This document shows positions 51,553 to 60,445 of a stretch of DNA of 64,000 nt, piece by piece; positions within the stretch are counted from its first letter, which is position 1; each line of letters opens with the position of its first letter. The stretch lies in NCBI RefSeq assembly GCF_039542385.1, contig NZ_BAABIA010000002.1, positions 558,001 through 622,000 on the forward strand, in the 5' to 3' direction. The stretch comes from Prosthecobacter algae. Lineage in GTDB: Bacteria > Verrucomicrobiota > Verrucomicrobiia > Verrucomicrobiales > Verrucomicrobiaceae. Position numbers and translations under genes: made by a program. The notes beneath the pieces were generated by a model. It worked only from the letters and a program-made list of their open reading frames with translations, was not told where the DNA came from and did not search any database.

Positions 51553-52434
51553 ATGACCCGACTTTCTCTACTGCCCCTGATTGTGTTGCTGGCCCACTGC
51601 ACTTCCCCGCAGCCCGGAAGCACCCCTAGCAGCCTGCCACCCAATTCGCGGGGTCTGCCGCAAATCGTCAATGTCTCCGCCTATGACCCGAAGGAGCGCC
51701 AGCGGGAAGGACGCAGCTACTCGGAAAACGATGTTTCCGCTCTTCGTGCGAATGGAGCCAGCGGCCTCATCGCCCGGGCAGGCAAAGGCGGCAATTTAGA
51801 CACGAAGTGCGCTAACTTCCTGGCTTCCGCCGATCGCCAGGGCATGCTGGTAGGCGTTTACTACCGACTGCAAACCCATGTGGATGCCGTGGCCCAGGCG
51901 GACCAGTTCGTCGCCCGTGCCCAGTCCCTGGCACGCAGCCGTTCCTGGAATGCTTCTTCGCTGCTTCTGTGCGGTGACTTTGATGCGAACTCCCGTCTTT
52001 CCGATATCCTGAGGTTCATGGACCGGGTTGAAGCCCGCACCGGCGTTGTGCCTGTGGCCTACCTGGAAAACAGCGCGCATTTGAAGATCCTCCTGGGCAA
52101 TGCCGATGCGGCCACCAAGGCCAAACTCCGCCGCATGCCCTACTGGCTAGCGCTTTACTCCCATGAAAGCGGCGCAGGCCCGCAGTTCCCTGCCCCTGGC
52201 AATCCCAAGGGTCTCGTAAACCAATACCGTGTGTGGTCTGACTGGACTCTGTGGCAATACGGCGGCGTCGACTGGGAAGGTGGCCGTTCCCGCCCCAAGG
52301 TTTACAACCACGGCCCTTGGCGCTTCAGTCCTTTCTTTGGCAACCTGGACCGCCCGGTGGAGCGCAATGTCTTCAATGGTTCCCCCGCCGCGCTACATAG
52401 CTTCTGGCAGCGCCACGGCCTGCCGCTGAAGTAG
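51553..52434 (+). CDS. GH25-like lipoprotein with altered catalytic motif
   Basis: A 293-residue exported protein with the fold pattern of glycoside hydrolase family 25 (lysozyme-type): VNVSAYD at the start, KGGNLDTKCANFLASADRQGMLVGVYYRL, LCGDFDANSRLSDILRFMDRVEARTG, MPYWLALYSHE and WTLWQYGGVDW at the end. The segment that in family members carries the D-x-E catalytic pair here reads D-F-D, so the expected Glu is replaced by Asp. The lipobox is LAHC with His before Cys16, also unusual. Either a cell-wall hydrolase with altered chemistry or a binding protein. The ATG at 51553 is preferred; an upstream frame to 51373 lacks signal features. Confidence 0.75.
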   Translation: MTRLSLLPLIVLLAHCTSPQPGSTPSSLPPNSRGLPQIVNVSAYDPKERQREGRSYSENDVSALRANGASGLIARAGKGGNLDTKCANFLASADRQGMLVGVYYRLQTHVDAVAQADQFVARAQSLARSRSWNASSLLLCGDFDANSRLSDILRFMDRVEARTGVVPVAYLENSAHLKILLGNADAATKAKLRRMPYWLALYSHESGAGPQFPAPGNPKGLVNQYRVWSDWTLWQYGGVDWEGGRSRPKVYNHGPWRFSPFFGNLDRPVERNVFNGSPAALHSFWQRHGLPLK

Positions 52435-52545
52435 GACGAGAAGAAGCAGAGACTGAGACACTTTGAGCCTGAAGTGGCGTTACTTCCGTGTATAGATAAC
52501 TCCATGATGTGCTTTCTCCCCTCCTTCCTGAAATCATCGGTCACG

Positions 52546-53112
52546 ATGCGTGCTTGGGCAGTCCTAGGAGTCACCGGAGCGCTGGCCAGTTGTGGCAGCC
52601 CCAAGGAAGAAGCCTCTCCATCTGAGGAACCCGCCATCGCTGCGGCGCCTGCACCCAAAGTGAGCATGGCCGAGTGGTCCCTGCTGGAAATGTCTTTTGA
52701 TGAAGCCAAAGCCCTGAGTCCCCAGCATGCAGAGGTGGGCCAATACCGGGTGGCGGGAGACAGCGTGGAAGTGCTGAAAAAAGACGATGAAGGTAAGGCC
52801 TTGAAGGTAAAGGCCAAGGGACACGTCTTTGTCGAGATCAATCTCCCAGACCGTGCCACGGCCCTGTGCGACGAGGCGACAATCAGCATAGATGAAGCCA
52901 TGCTCTACGGAGGCCCCATCATGATGCAGAGCAGCCGGGTGGCCAAGTCCAGCTCCGAATCCACCGCCTTCCGCATCACGGATCACCTGCGGGTCCAGGG
53001 CCGATTTGAAATGATCAAACCGGAGGACCTGATGCAAACCATTCTGGCCTCCACGGATGCCATGCCCATAGCGGCACCTGCCGAAGCTCCGAAACCGACG
53101 GCAAGCCGCTAA
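52546..53112 (+). CDS. Lipoprotein of unknown function
   Basis: A 188-residue lipoprotein: lipobox LASC with Cys16 from the ATG at 52546. After a Glu/Pro/Ala linker comes a region with no known motif (SMAEWSLLEMSFDEAKALSPQ, SVEVLKKDDEGKALKVKAKG, VFVEINLPDRATALCDEATI) and then QGRFEMIKPEDLMQTILAS. Two or three upstream ATGs (52504, 52507) are possible but would disrupt the signal. The gene is followed by a hairpin terminator and the convergent hflX. Confidence 0.7.
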   Translation: MRAWAVLGVTGALASCGSPKEEASPSEEPAIAAAPAPKVSMAEWSLLEMSFDEAKALSPQHAEVGQYRVAGDSVEVLKKDDEGKALKVKAKGHVFVEINLPDRATALCDEATISIDEAMLYGGPIMMQSSRVAKSSSESTAFRITDHLRVQGRFEMIKPEDLMQTILASTDAMPIAAPAEAPKPTASR

Positions 53113-53118
53113 CGTCAA

Positions 53119-53148
53119 AGGGTGACTAGCACCCTCGACTCATTTTTT
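53119..53148 (+). terminator. Terminator-like hairpin between convergent genes
   Basis: AGGGTG (53119-53124) and CACCCT (53130-53135) form a 6-bp stem with a five-base loop, and TTTTTT follows at 53143-53148 inside the end of hflX. The seven-base gap to the T tract makes it weaker than a standard terminator. Confidence 0.45.
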
Positions 53149-54456
53149 GGCACTCTTCTTTTTCTTCGCTACAAACTCGGTGAAGCGAGATTCAAAGCGC
53201 TTGGGCACCACGCACTGAATGTCAGCCACACCGCGATCATAAGATTCCGCCAGGACTTTCCCTTCCTGATGCGCCAGGGCCACAAGGTCCATCCGGTCTA
53301 GCGGAATACTGAGGTCCAGCCGCACCACACGATCAATGAGCATGTCATGGATTCGATGGAAGAGGTCTTCCAGCCCCTGCCCTGTCTTCACAGAAATGAA
53401 GATCCCCTCCGGGAATTGACGCCGCAGCTCCATCTGGCGGCTGTCATCGGTGAGGTCCACCTTGTTCAGTGCTAGGACCACCCGCTTATCTCCAGCACCC
53501 AGTTCCGCCAGCACCTCGGTGGTGGTTTGATAAAAGCTGTAAGCATGAGGGGAACTGGCATCCACCACGTGAATGAGGAAATCCGCCAGCACGGCCTCTT
53601 CCAGAGTTGCGCGAAAACTCTGCACAAGATCATGCGGGAGATTGCGGACAAACCCCACTGTGTCGGTGACCAGCATGGCCTGCCCATCGGGCAATTCCAT
53701 CCGGCGGGTGGTGGTGTCCAGCGTGGCGAAAAGCTTGTTCTCCACGTAGGCGTCTGCATCGGTCAGTTTGTTGAGCAGGGAGGATTTCCCTGCATTGGTA
53801 TAACCAACGATGGCGGCATGTGGAAGAGGCACACGACTGCGCTCCTTGCGCATGGTGTCGCGCTGCTTCTTCACTTCCTCCAGCTCGGCCTTCACGCGGT
53901 CGAGCTTTTTGTAGGCCATGCGGCGGTCCACTTCCAACTGGGTTTCACCCTCACCACGGGCTGCCCCGGCACCGCCCACACCGCCGCCTGCCCCACCGCC
54001 CTGACGGTCAAGGTGAGCCCACATGCGGGTGAGGCGCGGAATGGAGTATTCCATGCGGGCAAGCTCCACCTGGAGACGGGCCTCGCGAGTCTTCGCGCGC
54101 ATGTTGAAGATGTCCAAAATGACTTCGTGACGGTCAATGACACAGAGCTTGGACTCGCTTTCCCAGGCACGCTGCTGACCGGGAGAAAATTCATTGTCGA
54201 AGACGATACACTCCGCCCCGGCATTGCGGGCGGCTTCCATCAGCTCCTGCGCCTTGCCTTTGCCGATGAGGTGGCGGGCGGTCATTTCACGGGCAAAAAC
54301 CAGTTCACTCCCCACCACTTCGATGCCCAGCGTCTCCACCAGTTCTTTCAATTCCTCCAACAGATCCGCAGATTCCTGGGCTTTGCGGCGGTCAAAATAG
54401 GCGCCCACCAGAAACGCACGGTCTACGTTCTGGGGCTTTTCACGAATATCGAACAT
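53140..54456 (-). CDS. hflX: GTPase HflX
   Basis: Ribosome-associated GTPase that helps rescue stalled ribosomes, 438 residues. N-terminal HflX domain with [21 protein letters not shown] and [16 protein letters not shown], a long helical linker starting [12 protein letters not shown], the Gly-rich loop [12 protein letters not shown], then the GTPase domain: G1 [12 protein letters not shown]3 DTVGF, G4 NKVD. The conserved [15 protein letters not shown] is present. I use the ATG at 54456, since the frame upstream to 54624 has no conserved sequence. The C-terminal extension is Lys-rich. The gene is divergent from a lipoprotein gene. Confidence 0.95.
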   Translation of the reverse strand: MFDIREKPQNVDRAFLVGAYFDRRKAQESADLLEELKELVETLGIEVVGSELVFAREMTARHLIGKGKAQELMEAARNAGAECIVFDNEFSPGQQRAWESESKLCVIDRHEVILDIFNMRAKTREARLQVELARMEYSIPRLTRMWAHLDRQGGGAGGGVGGAGAARGEGETQLEVDRRMAYKKLDRVKAELEEVKKQRDTMRKERSRVPLPHAAIVGYTNAGKSSLLNKLTDADAYVENKLFATLDTTTRRMELPDGQAMLVTDTVGFVRNLPHDLVQSFRATLEEAVLADFLIHVVDASSPHAYSFYQTTTEVLAELGAGDKRVVLALNKVDLTDDSRQMELRRQFPEGIFISVKTGQGLEDLFHRIHDMLIDRVVRLDLSIPLDRMDLVALAHQEGKVLAESYDRGVADIQCVVPKRFESRFTEFVAKKKKSAKK

Positions 54457-54537
54457 CGGCCACTTATAGCGAGGCAAGGCCTCTTGCCAAGCACCGCCAG
54501 TTGCTCCGGCGCGTATTCCGTGGCAATGACCCACATC

Positions 54538-55053
54538 ATGATCCGCCGTCTTTTCGCCTACCTCTGCCTTTTCACCCTTACCGCCTGCGGACCGGTGGAC
54601 CGTGAGGGCGTGCGGCTGGACCACTACGAAACGGAATCTACGGAGGCCCTGGTGCGCGAAATCATCCGCACGCTGCCCGATCCGAATCCCGGCGTGCCGA
54701 AGAGCTACTCTATCGCCCTGGGTGAGATCGTGCCGAACCGCGACTACACTCCAGCCAGCGTTCCCTTCCTCAAGCGCTTTGATGACCTCAAGCTGCGGCT
54801 TATCAGCGCCAGTGTGCTGACCACGGCCCAGCCGGACAACATGATTGTGGACCCTGACCAGCGCATTGCTGTCTATGTTATCCAGGTTCGGCTGATGAAG
54901 GCCCTAGCGGCAGATACCTGGGAGTATGAGGCAGGCTGGTCCTACAAGAAGGATTTCCAGCGCAAAAAGTGGCTGGTGAAGCAGGTGGATGGCAAAAATG
55001 TCATCACCGATCTGGGCGTCCTGGATGGCAACTGGAAGTCCCCGGCGAAGTAA
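54538..55053 (+). CDS. Lipoprotein of unknown function
   Basis: A 171-residue lipoprotein: [17 protein letters not shown] gives lipobox LTAC with Cys17. The mature part is mostly beta-strand with no known motif ([60 protein letters not shown]). The open frame continues far upstream over hflX antisense, which is a shadow; the real start is 54538 or four codons earlier. The gene starts 81 bases from the hflX start, so the two share a divergent promoter region. Confidence 0.75.
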   Translation: MIRRLFAYLCLFTLTACGPVDREGVRLDHYETESTEALVREIIRTLPDPNPGVPKSYSIALGEIVPNRDYTPASVPFLKRFDDLKLRLISASVLTTAQPDNMIVDPDQRIAVYVIQVRLMKALAADTWEYEAGWSYKKDFQRKKWLVKQVDGKNVITDLGVLDGNWKSPAK

Positions 55054-55084
55054 CCCGGCTCCCTACAGGTTGGTGTTTGCGGAG

Positions 55085-55112
55085 AAGAAACGGTCTTTCC
55101 CCGCCGTTTCTT
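55085..55112 (+). other. Perfect 9-bp hairpin before the esterase gene
   Basis: Arms AAGAAACGG (55085-55093) and CCGTTTCTT (55104-55112) with a ten-base loop. It lies 32 bases after the lipoprotein stop and 23 before the esterase start. There is no T tract after it, so it may be a weak terminator, an mRNA-end stabiliser or an operator. Confidence 0.35.
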
Positions 55113-55134
55113 GAGCCGCCAACCCCACCTGACC

Positions 55135-56133
55135 ATGCGTCCCACCCTCCTCACCCTCTGTGCTCTCGGCCTCCTTGGCGGAGCGATTTTCGCCGCGGAA
55201 ACTCCAGCCAAGGCGCCCACCAAGCCAAAAACTGCCCAGCCAGCCAAGCCCAAGGCCCCACCGATGCCCACGCCCACCATGGCGAATGTGGCCTATGGCA
55301 CACATGAGCGGCAGGTGATGGACTTTTGGAAAGCTGAATCCGCCCAGCCCACCCCGCTGCTGTTCTTCATCCACGGCGGCGGCTGGATGGGAGGAGATAA
55401 GGGCCGTGTGGCGAACATCGAGAAGTATCTCGCCGCCGGCATCTCCGTCGTCTCCATCAATTACCGCTACGTGTCCCAGGCACATGCCGCAGGGGTCAAA
55501 CCACCCGTGAAAGCGCCGCTGGAAGATGCGGCCCGTGCTCTACAATTTGTCCGCAGCAAGGCGGGCGAGTGGAACATCGACAAGGCCCGTATCGGAGCAT
55601 CCGGCGGCTCTGCCGGGGCCTGCTCCAGCCTGTGGCTAGCCTTTCACAACGATCTGGCAGATCCCCAAAGCAGCGACCCCATCGCCCGTGAATCCACCCG
55701 CCTGTGGTGTGCCGCCGTCATGGGTGCCCAGACCACGCTCGATCCTCAGCAGATGAAGGAATGGACGCCCAACAGCCGCTATGGCGGCCACGCCTTCGGT
55801 TTCATCTCTCCCGATCCCAAAAAGCGAGACACCCAGTTTGCCGAGTTCCTGGCCGGGCGGGAAGGCATCCTACCCTGGATCCAGGAGTACTCCCCCTATG
55901 CCAACGTCACGGCGGATGACTGCCCGATTTACCTCTACTACAGCGCCCCGCCTGCCCTAGGCCAGGAGCAGAAGGACCCGACTCACTCCGCGAACTTTGG
56001 CGTGAAGCTGGAGGAAAAGCTGAAGAGTGTGGGGGTGCCCTGTGAGCTCGTTTACCCTGGTGCCACCGAGGTGAAGCACCCGCAGGCCCACGACTACCTC
56101 ATCGCTAAGCTAAAGGCCCCTGCGGCCAAGTGA
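55135..56133 (+). CDS. Exported alpha/beta hydrolase (acetyl-esterase type)
   Basis: Secreted esterase-lipase of the HSL/BD-FAE type, 332 residues. Signal peptide MRPTLLTLCALGLLGGAIFA from the ATG at 55135, a Lys/Pro linker, then FFIHGGGWMGGDKGRV (oxyanion HGGG), and ARIGASGGSAGACSS with the nucleophile Ser in G-x-S-x-G. The C-terminal VYPGATEVKHPQAHDYLI supplies the probable catalytic His. Family members deacetylate polysaccharides or hydrolyse short acyl esters. The substrate is inferred. Confidence 0.87.
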   Translation: MRPTLLTLCALGLLGGAIFAAETPAKAPTKPKTAQPAKPKAPPMPTPTMANVAYGTHERQVMDFWKAESAQPTPLLFFIHGGGWMGGDKGRVANIEKYLAAGISVVSINYRYVSQAHAAGVKPPVKAPLEDAARALQFVRSKAGEWNIDKARIGASGGSAGACSSLWLAFHNDLADPQSSDPIARESTRLWCAAVMGAQTTLDPQQMKEWTPNSRYGGHAFGFISPDPKKRDTQFAEFLAGREGILPWIQEYSPYANVTADDCPIYLYYSAPPALGQEQKDPTHSANFGVKLEEKLKSVGVPCELVYPGATEVKHPQAHDYLIAKLKAPAAK

Positions 56134-56229
56134 GGTTAGACGAAGGAGGTCGTTCATTTTTTCGGCTGGTCAAAATGAACGCTCCTGCCTAGAAAAGGGA
56201 CTGTCATGGCTAGCAGCCCCCCTTTTTCC

Positions 56230-57171
56230 ATGAAAAACATCGTCGTCCCCATTCTCGGTGCCATCAGCATCATCTCCACCGGCGCGGTGGCTTGGCTCCT
56301 GGCCACGCCGCCATCGGTGGACCCACGGGCAAGCAAACTGGAGTCTGAACTTCAAGAGGCCCGCCAGACCATCGCGAAATTGAAGGCGGAACTGGCCCGC
56401 AAACCGGCGGCCGAAACTGTGGCGACCGCCTCATCCGCGCCCACGGCCAGCGATCCGGCTGCGCCAGCGGCCCCTGTGATGCCCAACACGCGCAACATGA
56501 AGGAGATGCTGTCCAGCCCGGCCATGCGCCAGATGATCGACAGCCAACAGGCAGCCCAGGTGGAGCTGGGCTACGGCAAGCTGTTTGAAATCCTGCGCTT
56601 GAGTCCTGAGGACAAGGACAACTTCAAAAAGCTGCTGATCGCGCGCCAGAAGGTGCAGACGGATCTGAGCCTGCAGATGATGGACCCGAACCTGACCCCT
56701 GAAAGGCGGCAGCAAATCTCCGACGAAGCCAAAAAGCAGGCCGCTGTCTATGAAGCGTCCATCAAGGATTTCCTGAATGAACCACAGGACTACCAGACCT
56801 TCCAGGAATGGGACAACACGCAGCCTGAGCGCACGGCCTTCGATACCATGGGCCGCAACCTGTTCGCAGCATCCGCCGAGCCTCTCTCCGGCTCCCAGGA
56901 GCAGCAGTTACTGAGCCTGATGGCGGAAGTGCGCCGCAGCCCCGACTCCATCGGCGGCCTGAATGACCAAACGGGGGGTGACCCATCGAAAGTGAATGAC
57001 CAGGTCATTCAGAGGCAGATGGAGCAACTGGATACCAACCACCGGATCATCACCGAGCGGGCAGGAACCTTCATGACCGAGACCCAACGGCAGACCCTGA
57101 AAACCTATCTGGATCAGATGAAGGCCATCACCAAAAACGGCATGGAAATGTTCCGCAACGCAAATAAGTAA
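56230..57171 (+). CDS. Membrane-anchored coiled-coil protein of unknown function
   Basis: A 313-residue protein with one N-terminal membrane segment (IVVPILGAISIISTGAVAWLL), a coiled coil (ASKLESELQEARQTIAKLKAELARK), a Pro/Ala linker, and a mostly helical periplasmic part rich in Gln and Met (MRQMIDSQQAAQVELGYGKL, FKKLLIARQKVQTDLSLQMM). The start could also be 56206. No family recognised; the helical Gln-rich sequence resembles the heat- or stress-type Spy/CpxP-like periplasmic proteins only loosely. It is 97 bases after the esterase. Confidence 0.7.
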   Translation: MKNIVVPILGAISIISTGAVAWLLATPPSVDPRASKLESELQEARQTIAKLKAELARKPAAETVATASSAPTASDPAAPAAPVMPNTRNMKEMLSSPAMRQMIDSQQAAQVELGYGKLFEILRLSPEDKDNFKKLLIARQKVQTDLSLQMMDPNLTPERRQQISDEAKKQAAVYEASIKDFLNEPQDYQTFQEWDNTQPERTAFDTMGRNLFAASAEPLSGSQEQQLLSLMAEVRRSPDSIGGLNDQTGGDPSKVNDQVIQRQMEQLDTNHRIITERAGTFMTETQRQTLKTYLDQMKAITKNGMEMFRNANK

Positions 57172-57224
57172 ACAGCCCCTCCGAAAAGCTGGCGCACTAC
57201 CCGAAATGCCCTTAAAGCTGCCGG

Positions 57225-58523
57225 ATGAAGCTGAAGCCGTGCGCGATGAGACTGCTGGCACTGGCTGCCTGGTCTCTGGCTCAGGCAGTCCAGGCGGCCC
57301 CGCCGAATGATGATCTGGCCAACTGGGTGGAACTGCCGCCCAGCGGACCTGCCACTGTGGGCAGCAATATCGGTGCCACGCTGGAGCCGGGCGAGCCCCT
57401 CCCGCCAGGATTCACGGCGCAAAGCTACACGGCCACCGCCTGGTGGGGGCTGGAGCTGGCAGCGCCAGACCAGACTTGGTACGAGATCGAAACGGTGGGT
57501 AGTTCGTTCGACACCGTGCTTTCCGTGTGGACTGGTGACGACTACCTCAGTCCGCTGTCGCTCATCCATGTGAATGACGAGGCGACCGAAGGGGGTAGCA
57601 GCCGCATTCGGTTTCTCGCCAATCCATTCACCGTTTACAAAGTCGCTGTGGCTGGCCGAGCAGCCGCGCAGCAGGGATCGGTGGCCGTGCGGGCCTCGGT
57701 GGCCATCACCCCGTTTGCCCAGGTCCGGAGTGCCTCCTTCAGCCCAGCGACCGTGGACGTAAGCAACGCCGATGCCGTGTTCACCGCCACGATGGAGATC
57801 GAGGCGAACCAGGAGATCAGCTCGGGTCAGTTTGTCCTGTACAATCCCACGGGCGTCCCAGTCGTCATCGTGCCGTTCCGGGGGGAAACCCACCGTGTGA
57901 GTGGCAACATCGCCAGCGGGACGTACCAGGTAGGCGTGACCCTCCCACAAGGTAGTCCGCCCGGGGTGTATCGCTGGAATTTGCAGATGAACGGCAGCGG
58001 CAGCTTCCCCGGAAACAGCACCTATGGATGGGAGGCGCTGACGCCCCTGCCGGGAGCCGCCGTGAAGACTCTCAACGTCCAAAACACCACTCCGGTGAAT
58101 ACTTATGCCCTCTGGGTGACGGAAAACTCGCTCACGGGTCCGGAAGCCACGCCGGAGACCGACTTCGACCATGACGGCCTGACCAACCTCACCGAATTCG
58201 CGCTGGGAATGAACCCACGGCAGGCCTCCCATGCCCACTTAAAGGTCCAGGGCGGCAGCATCACCCAGTATGGATTGCCGCAGGTCCGGGTGGTGGGCAG
58301 CGGCAATCAGCGCAAGCTGAGAGTGGAACACACGCGGCGCACTGGCGACACCACCCTTTCCTACACGGTGCAGTTCAGCAGTGACCTCATCAACTGGACC
58401 AATGCCACGCAGGCAGCGACGGTGCTGGCCACGGATGGCAGCTACCAGGCCGTAGCGGTGGAAGATGTGCCGTTTGCTCCGGCCAAAAGCCGCCGCTTTG
58501 CCCGGGTGCGCCTTGTGCGCTGA
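57225..58523 (+). CDS. Exported protein with EF-hand-like repeat
   Basis: A 432-residue secreted protein. Signal peptide MKLKPCAMRLLALAAWSLAQAVQA, then a beta-sandwich domain (WWGLELAAPDQTWYEIETVG through TVLSVWTGDDYL), a second one around FSPATVDVSNADAVFTATME, and then a short calcium-type loop DFDHDGLTNLTEFALGMNP near residue 305, the kind found near the end of many verrucomicrobial secreted proteins, and a final beta domain. No catalytic residues recognised. A 53-base gap separates it from the coiled-coil gene and eight bases from the methyltransferase. Confidence 0.75.
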   Translation: MKLKPCAMRLLALAAWSLAQAVQAAPPNDDLANWVELPPSGPATVGSNIGATLEPGEPLPPGFTAQSYTATAWWGLELAAPDQTWYEIETVGSSFDTVLSVWTGDDYLSPLSLIHVNDEATEGGSSRIRFLANPFTVYKVAVAGRAAAQQGSVAVRASVAITPFAQVRSASFSPATVDVSNADAVFTATMEIEANQEISSGQFVLYNPTGVPVVIVPFRGETHRVSGNIASGTYQVGVTLPQGSPPGVYRWNLQMNGSGSFPGNSTYGWEALTPLPGAAVKTLNVQNTTPVNTYALWVTENSLTGPEATPETDFDHDGLTNLTEFALGMNPRQASHAHLKVQGGSITQYGLPQVRVVGSGNQRKLRVEHTRRTGDTTLSYTVQFSSDLINWTNATQAATVLATDGSYQAVAVEDVPFAPAKSRRFARVRLVR

Positions 58524-58531
58524 GGCTGCCT

Positions 58532-59197
58532 GTGGCAGACAGGGGGATGCAAACACGCAGCGTCCAGCCGGAGGTCCTCGAAACACTGGCACATGATGAC
58601 CCGGCCGGCCTGCGCAGCCGCCAGGACCTGCTGCTGGTCAATGGCATCATGGGCAACCACCGCTGGATCGCACGCATGATGCGGCAGCATTGCCAGCCCG
58701 GCTGGCGAGTCACGGAACTGGGCGCAGGGGACGGGGCCCTGTCGCTAAAGCTGGCCCAGCAAAGGCTGTGCAAGACGCAGGACCTCCATGCTTTTGATCT
58801 GGCCCCACGCCCCACTTCCTGGCCACTGGATGCATCCTGGACACAAGGCGACTTGTTTGCCCAAAATCTTCCCGGTTCAGAGGTGCTGATCGCCAATCTT
58901 TTTTTGCACCACTTTCAACCAGATCAACTCCGGTTGTTGGGCGATCGCATCGCCCCGGAGACCCGACTGATCCTTGCCGCCGAGCCTGCACGCCGCCGTA
59001 TCCACACCTACATGGGCCGTCTTTTTTGCAGCCTCGCGCAGCTCAACTGGGTGACCCGGTACGACATGCAGGTGAGCGTCCGTGCAGGATTCCGGGGACA
59101 GGAACTGCCCGATTCTCTGGGGCTGGATTCTACCTGGGAGATTTCCGTCCGTGAGACCGTATTTGGAGGCTACCGAATGATGGCGCAGCGCAAGTAG
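58532..59197 (+). CDS. Class I SAM-dependent methyltransferase
   Basis: A 221-residue cytoplasmic protein with a Rossmann-like methyltransferase fold: motif I WRVTELGAGDGALSLKLAQ binds S-adenosylmethionine, the second strand DLHAFDLAPRP and motif IV region EVLIANLFLHHFQPDQL follow. The start is uncertain: a GTG at 58532 has GAGG six bases before it and overlaps the previous stop region, while the ATG at 58547 has no spacing. I use the GTG. The substrate cannot be predicted. It is followed after 33 bases by a small Cys-rich gene. Confidence 0.82.
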   Translation: MADRGMQTRSVQPEVLETLAHDDPAGLRSRQDLLLVNGIMGNHRWIARMMRQHCQPGWRVTELGAGDGALSLKLAQQRLCKTQDLHAFDLAPRPTSWPLDASWTQGDLFAQNLPGSEVLIANLFLHHFQPDQLRLLGDRIAPETRLILAAEPARRRIHTYMGRLFCSLAQLNWVTRYDMQVSVRAGFRGQELPDSLGLDSTWEISVRETVFGGYRMMAQRK

Positions 59198-59230
59198 GAA
59201 TTCTGGGCCGTTCGCGATCACCTCAAAACC

Positions 59231-59764
59231 ATGGAGAACAGCTCCGAAACCGCCTCGGCTGAACCAGCCAAATCCGTGCTGCCGTACACCGACGTGAAAC
59301 CCGTCGGTGCGGCAGATTTTTACACGGCAGTGAATGCCACTTTTCGTTTCATCGAACGAAAGCTCGGGCAGAAAGGCCTGAGGAGCTATTGGGCCGAGCT
59401 GGGGCGAGGTTACTACGCGCCTGTGACGCAACGTTGGTTAGCCGGAGGCCTTGGTGCCGTGGCCGCTCATTGGCGCGCCTTCTTTGCAGCCGAACCCGGA
59501 GCGCAGGTGGAAGTGAGCGAAGTGGACCAGGAAGTGGTGGTCGAGGTCCAGACTTGTCCGGCCATCCGTTTTTTGCGCGAGCATGGACGGGAAATCGCAC
59601 CCTTCTTTTGCCAGCACTGTTACCACGTGAGCACCGCGATGGGAGAGGCTGCAGGCATCGAAATGCGTCTCAGCGGGGGCAATGGCAGTTGCACGCAGCG
59701 CTTTGCCAAAACAGGACATTTTCCTGAAGCCCAGAAAGAAGAAGACATCGCGACGGCAGGCTAA
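59231..59764 (+). CDS. Conserved small protein, possible ATC-hydrolase-like
   Basis: A 177-residue cytoplasmic protein. The C-terminal part has a distinctive cysteine and histidine pattern (EVQTCPAIRFLREHGREIAP, then FFCQHCYHVSTAMGEAAGIE, then GGNGSCTQRF). I associate this pattern tentatively with the L-2-amino-thiazoline-4-carboxylic acid hydrolase family, but the match is loose. The N-terminal half contains GRGYYAPVTQRWLAGGLGAVAAHWRAFFAAEPGA. It starts 33 bases after the methyltransferase stop. Function unknown. Confidence 0.65.
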   Translation: MENSSETASAEPAKSVLPYTDVKPVGAADFYTAVNATFRFIERKLGQKGLRSYWAELGRGYYAPVTQRWLAGGLGAVAAHWRAFFAAEPGAQVEVSEVDQEVVVEVQTCPAIRFLREHGREIAPFFCQHCYHVSTAMGEAAGIEMRLSGGNGSCTQRFAKTGHFPEAQKEEDIATAG

Positions 59765-59793
59765 CACTCCCACCGCCGCGACGCCGAAAAAGA

Positions 59794-60432
59794 TTACTTC
59801 AGCTCCTTGATGCGCAGGTTGCGGAACTTGTAAGTCGCGCCCTTTTCACCGTGATGCTGGATGGCGATGACACCGCTGGCGTCCGTGGCATCTTCGACAT
59901 CCGTGGTGACCACGCCGTTGACTTCGATCTTCAGCTTGTTGCCTTTGCAGGTGATGCGGTAGGTGTTCCAGTCGTTGCGCTTGAACGCATCTCCAGCACG
60001 AGCGCGGAAGGCCTCTTCGCTTTCTTTATTCCCTTTGATGGGGCTGATGAACCACATGCGGCGGCCTTCGTCATACAGGCCACCGGACCACTTGCGCTTG
60101 GCATCACCATCCACTTCGGCCTGGTAACCAAACACTTTGTTCGGCTGCACATGAGCGCGGAACATGAAACCGCTGTTTGCCTGGCCTTCGGGCAGCAGGA
60201 TGTCGCCTTCAAAAACGAAGTCGCTGTAAGTCTTCTCGGTGACGACGAAGAATTTCTTCTCACCTGTGAGGTGGATCTCGCCATTGACGACTTCGATGTT
60301 GCCCCACTCGTAGGCATTGCGCCAGCCGGTCATGGTCTTGCCATCGAACAGCGGCACGAAGCCGTCTTCAGCAGCGGCAGAGAAAGTGAAAGAACCCAGG
60401 AGGGCAGCGAGGAGGAGTAAGCGTCTTTTCAT
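59794..60432 (-). CDS. DUF1080 (3-keto-disaccharide hydrolase-like) secreted protein
   Basis: A 212-residue exported protein of the DUF1080/LamG-like family common in Verrucomicrobiota and Bacteroidota; some members hydrolyse 3-keto-disaccharides. Signal peptide from the ATG at 60432 (MKRRLLLLAALLGSFTFSAAA), then the family start EDGFVPLFDGKTMTGWRN, the strands YSDFVFEGDILLPEGQANSGFMFRA, GYQAEVDGDAKRKWSGGLYD and the end of the jelly roll. It is 13 bases downstream of the DUF4130 gene, probably one transcript. An upstream frame to 60489 adds no signal features. Confidence 0.87.
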   Translation of the reverse strand: MKRRLLLLAALLGSFTFSAAAEDGFVPLFDGKTMTGWRNAYEWGNIEVVNGEIHLTGEKKFFVVTEKTYSDFVFEGDILLPEGQANSGFMFRAHVQPNKVFGYQAEVDGDAKRKWSGGLYDEGRRMWFISPIKGNKESEEAFRARAGDAFKRNDWNTYRITCKGNKLKIEVNGVVTTDVEDATDASGVIAIQHHGEKGATYKFRNLRIKELK

Positions 60433-60445
60433 GGTAGGACCGGGA

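Noticed and set aside
53527-54537. A long plus-strand frame joined to the lipoprotein at 54538
   Set aside because: It is the antisense shadow of hflX; the real gene begins at 54538 with a lipoprotein signal.
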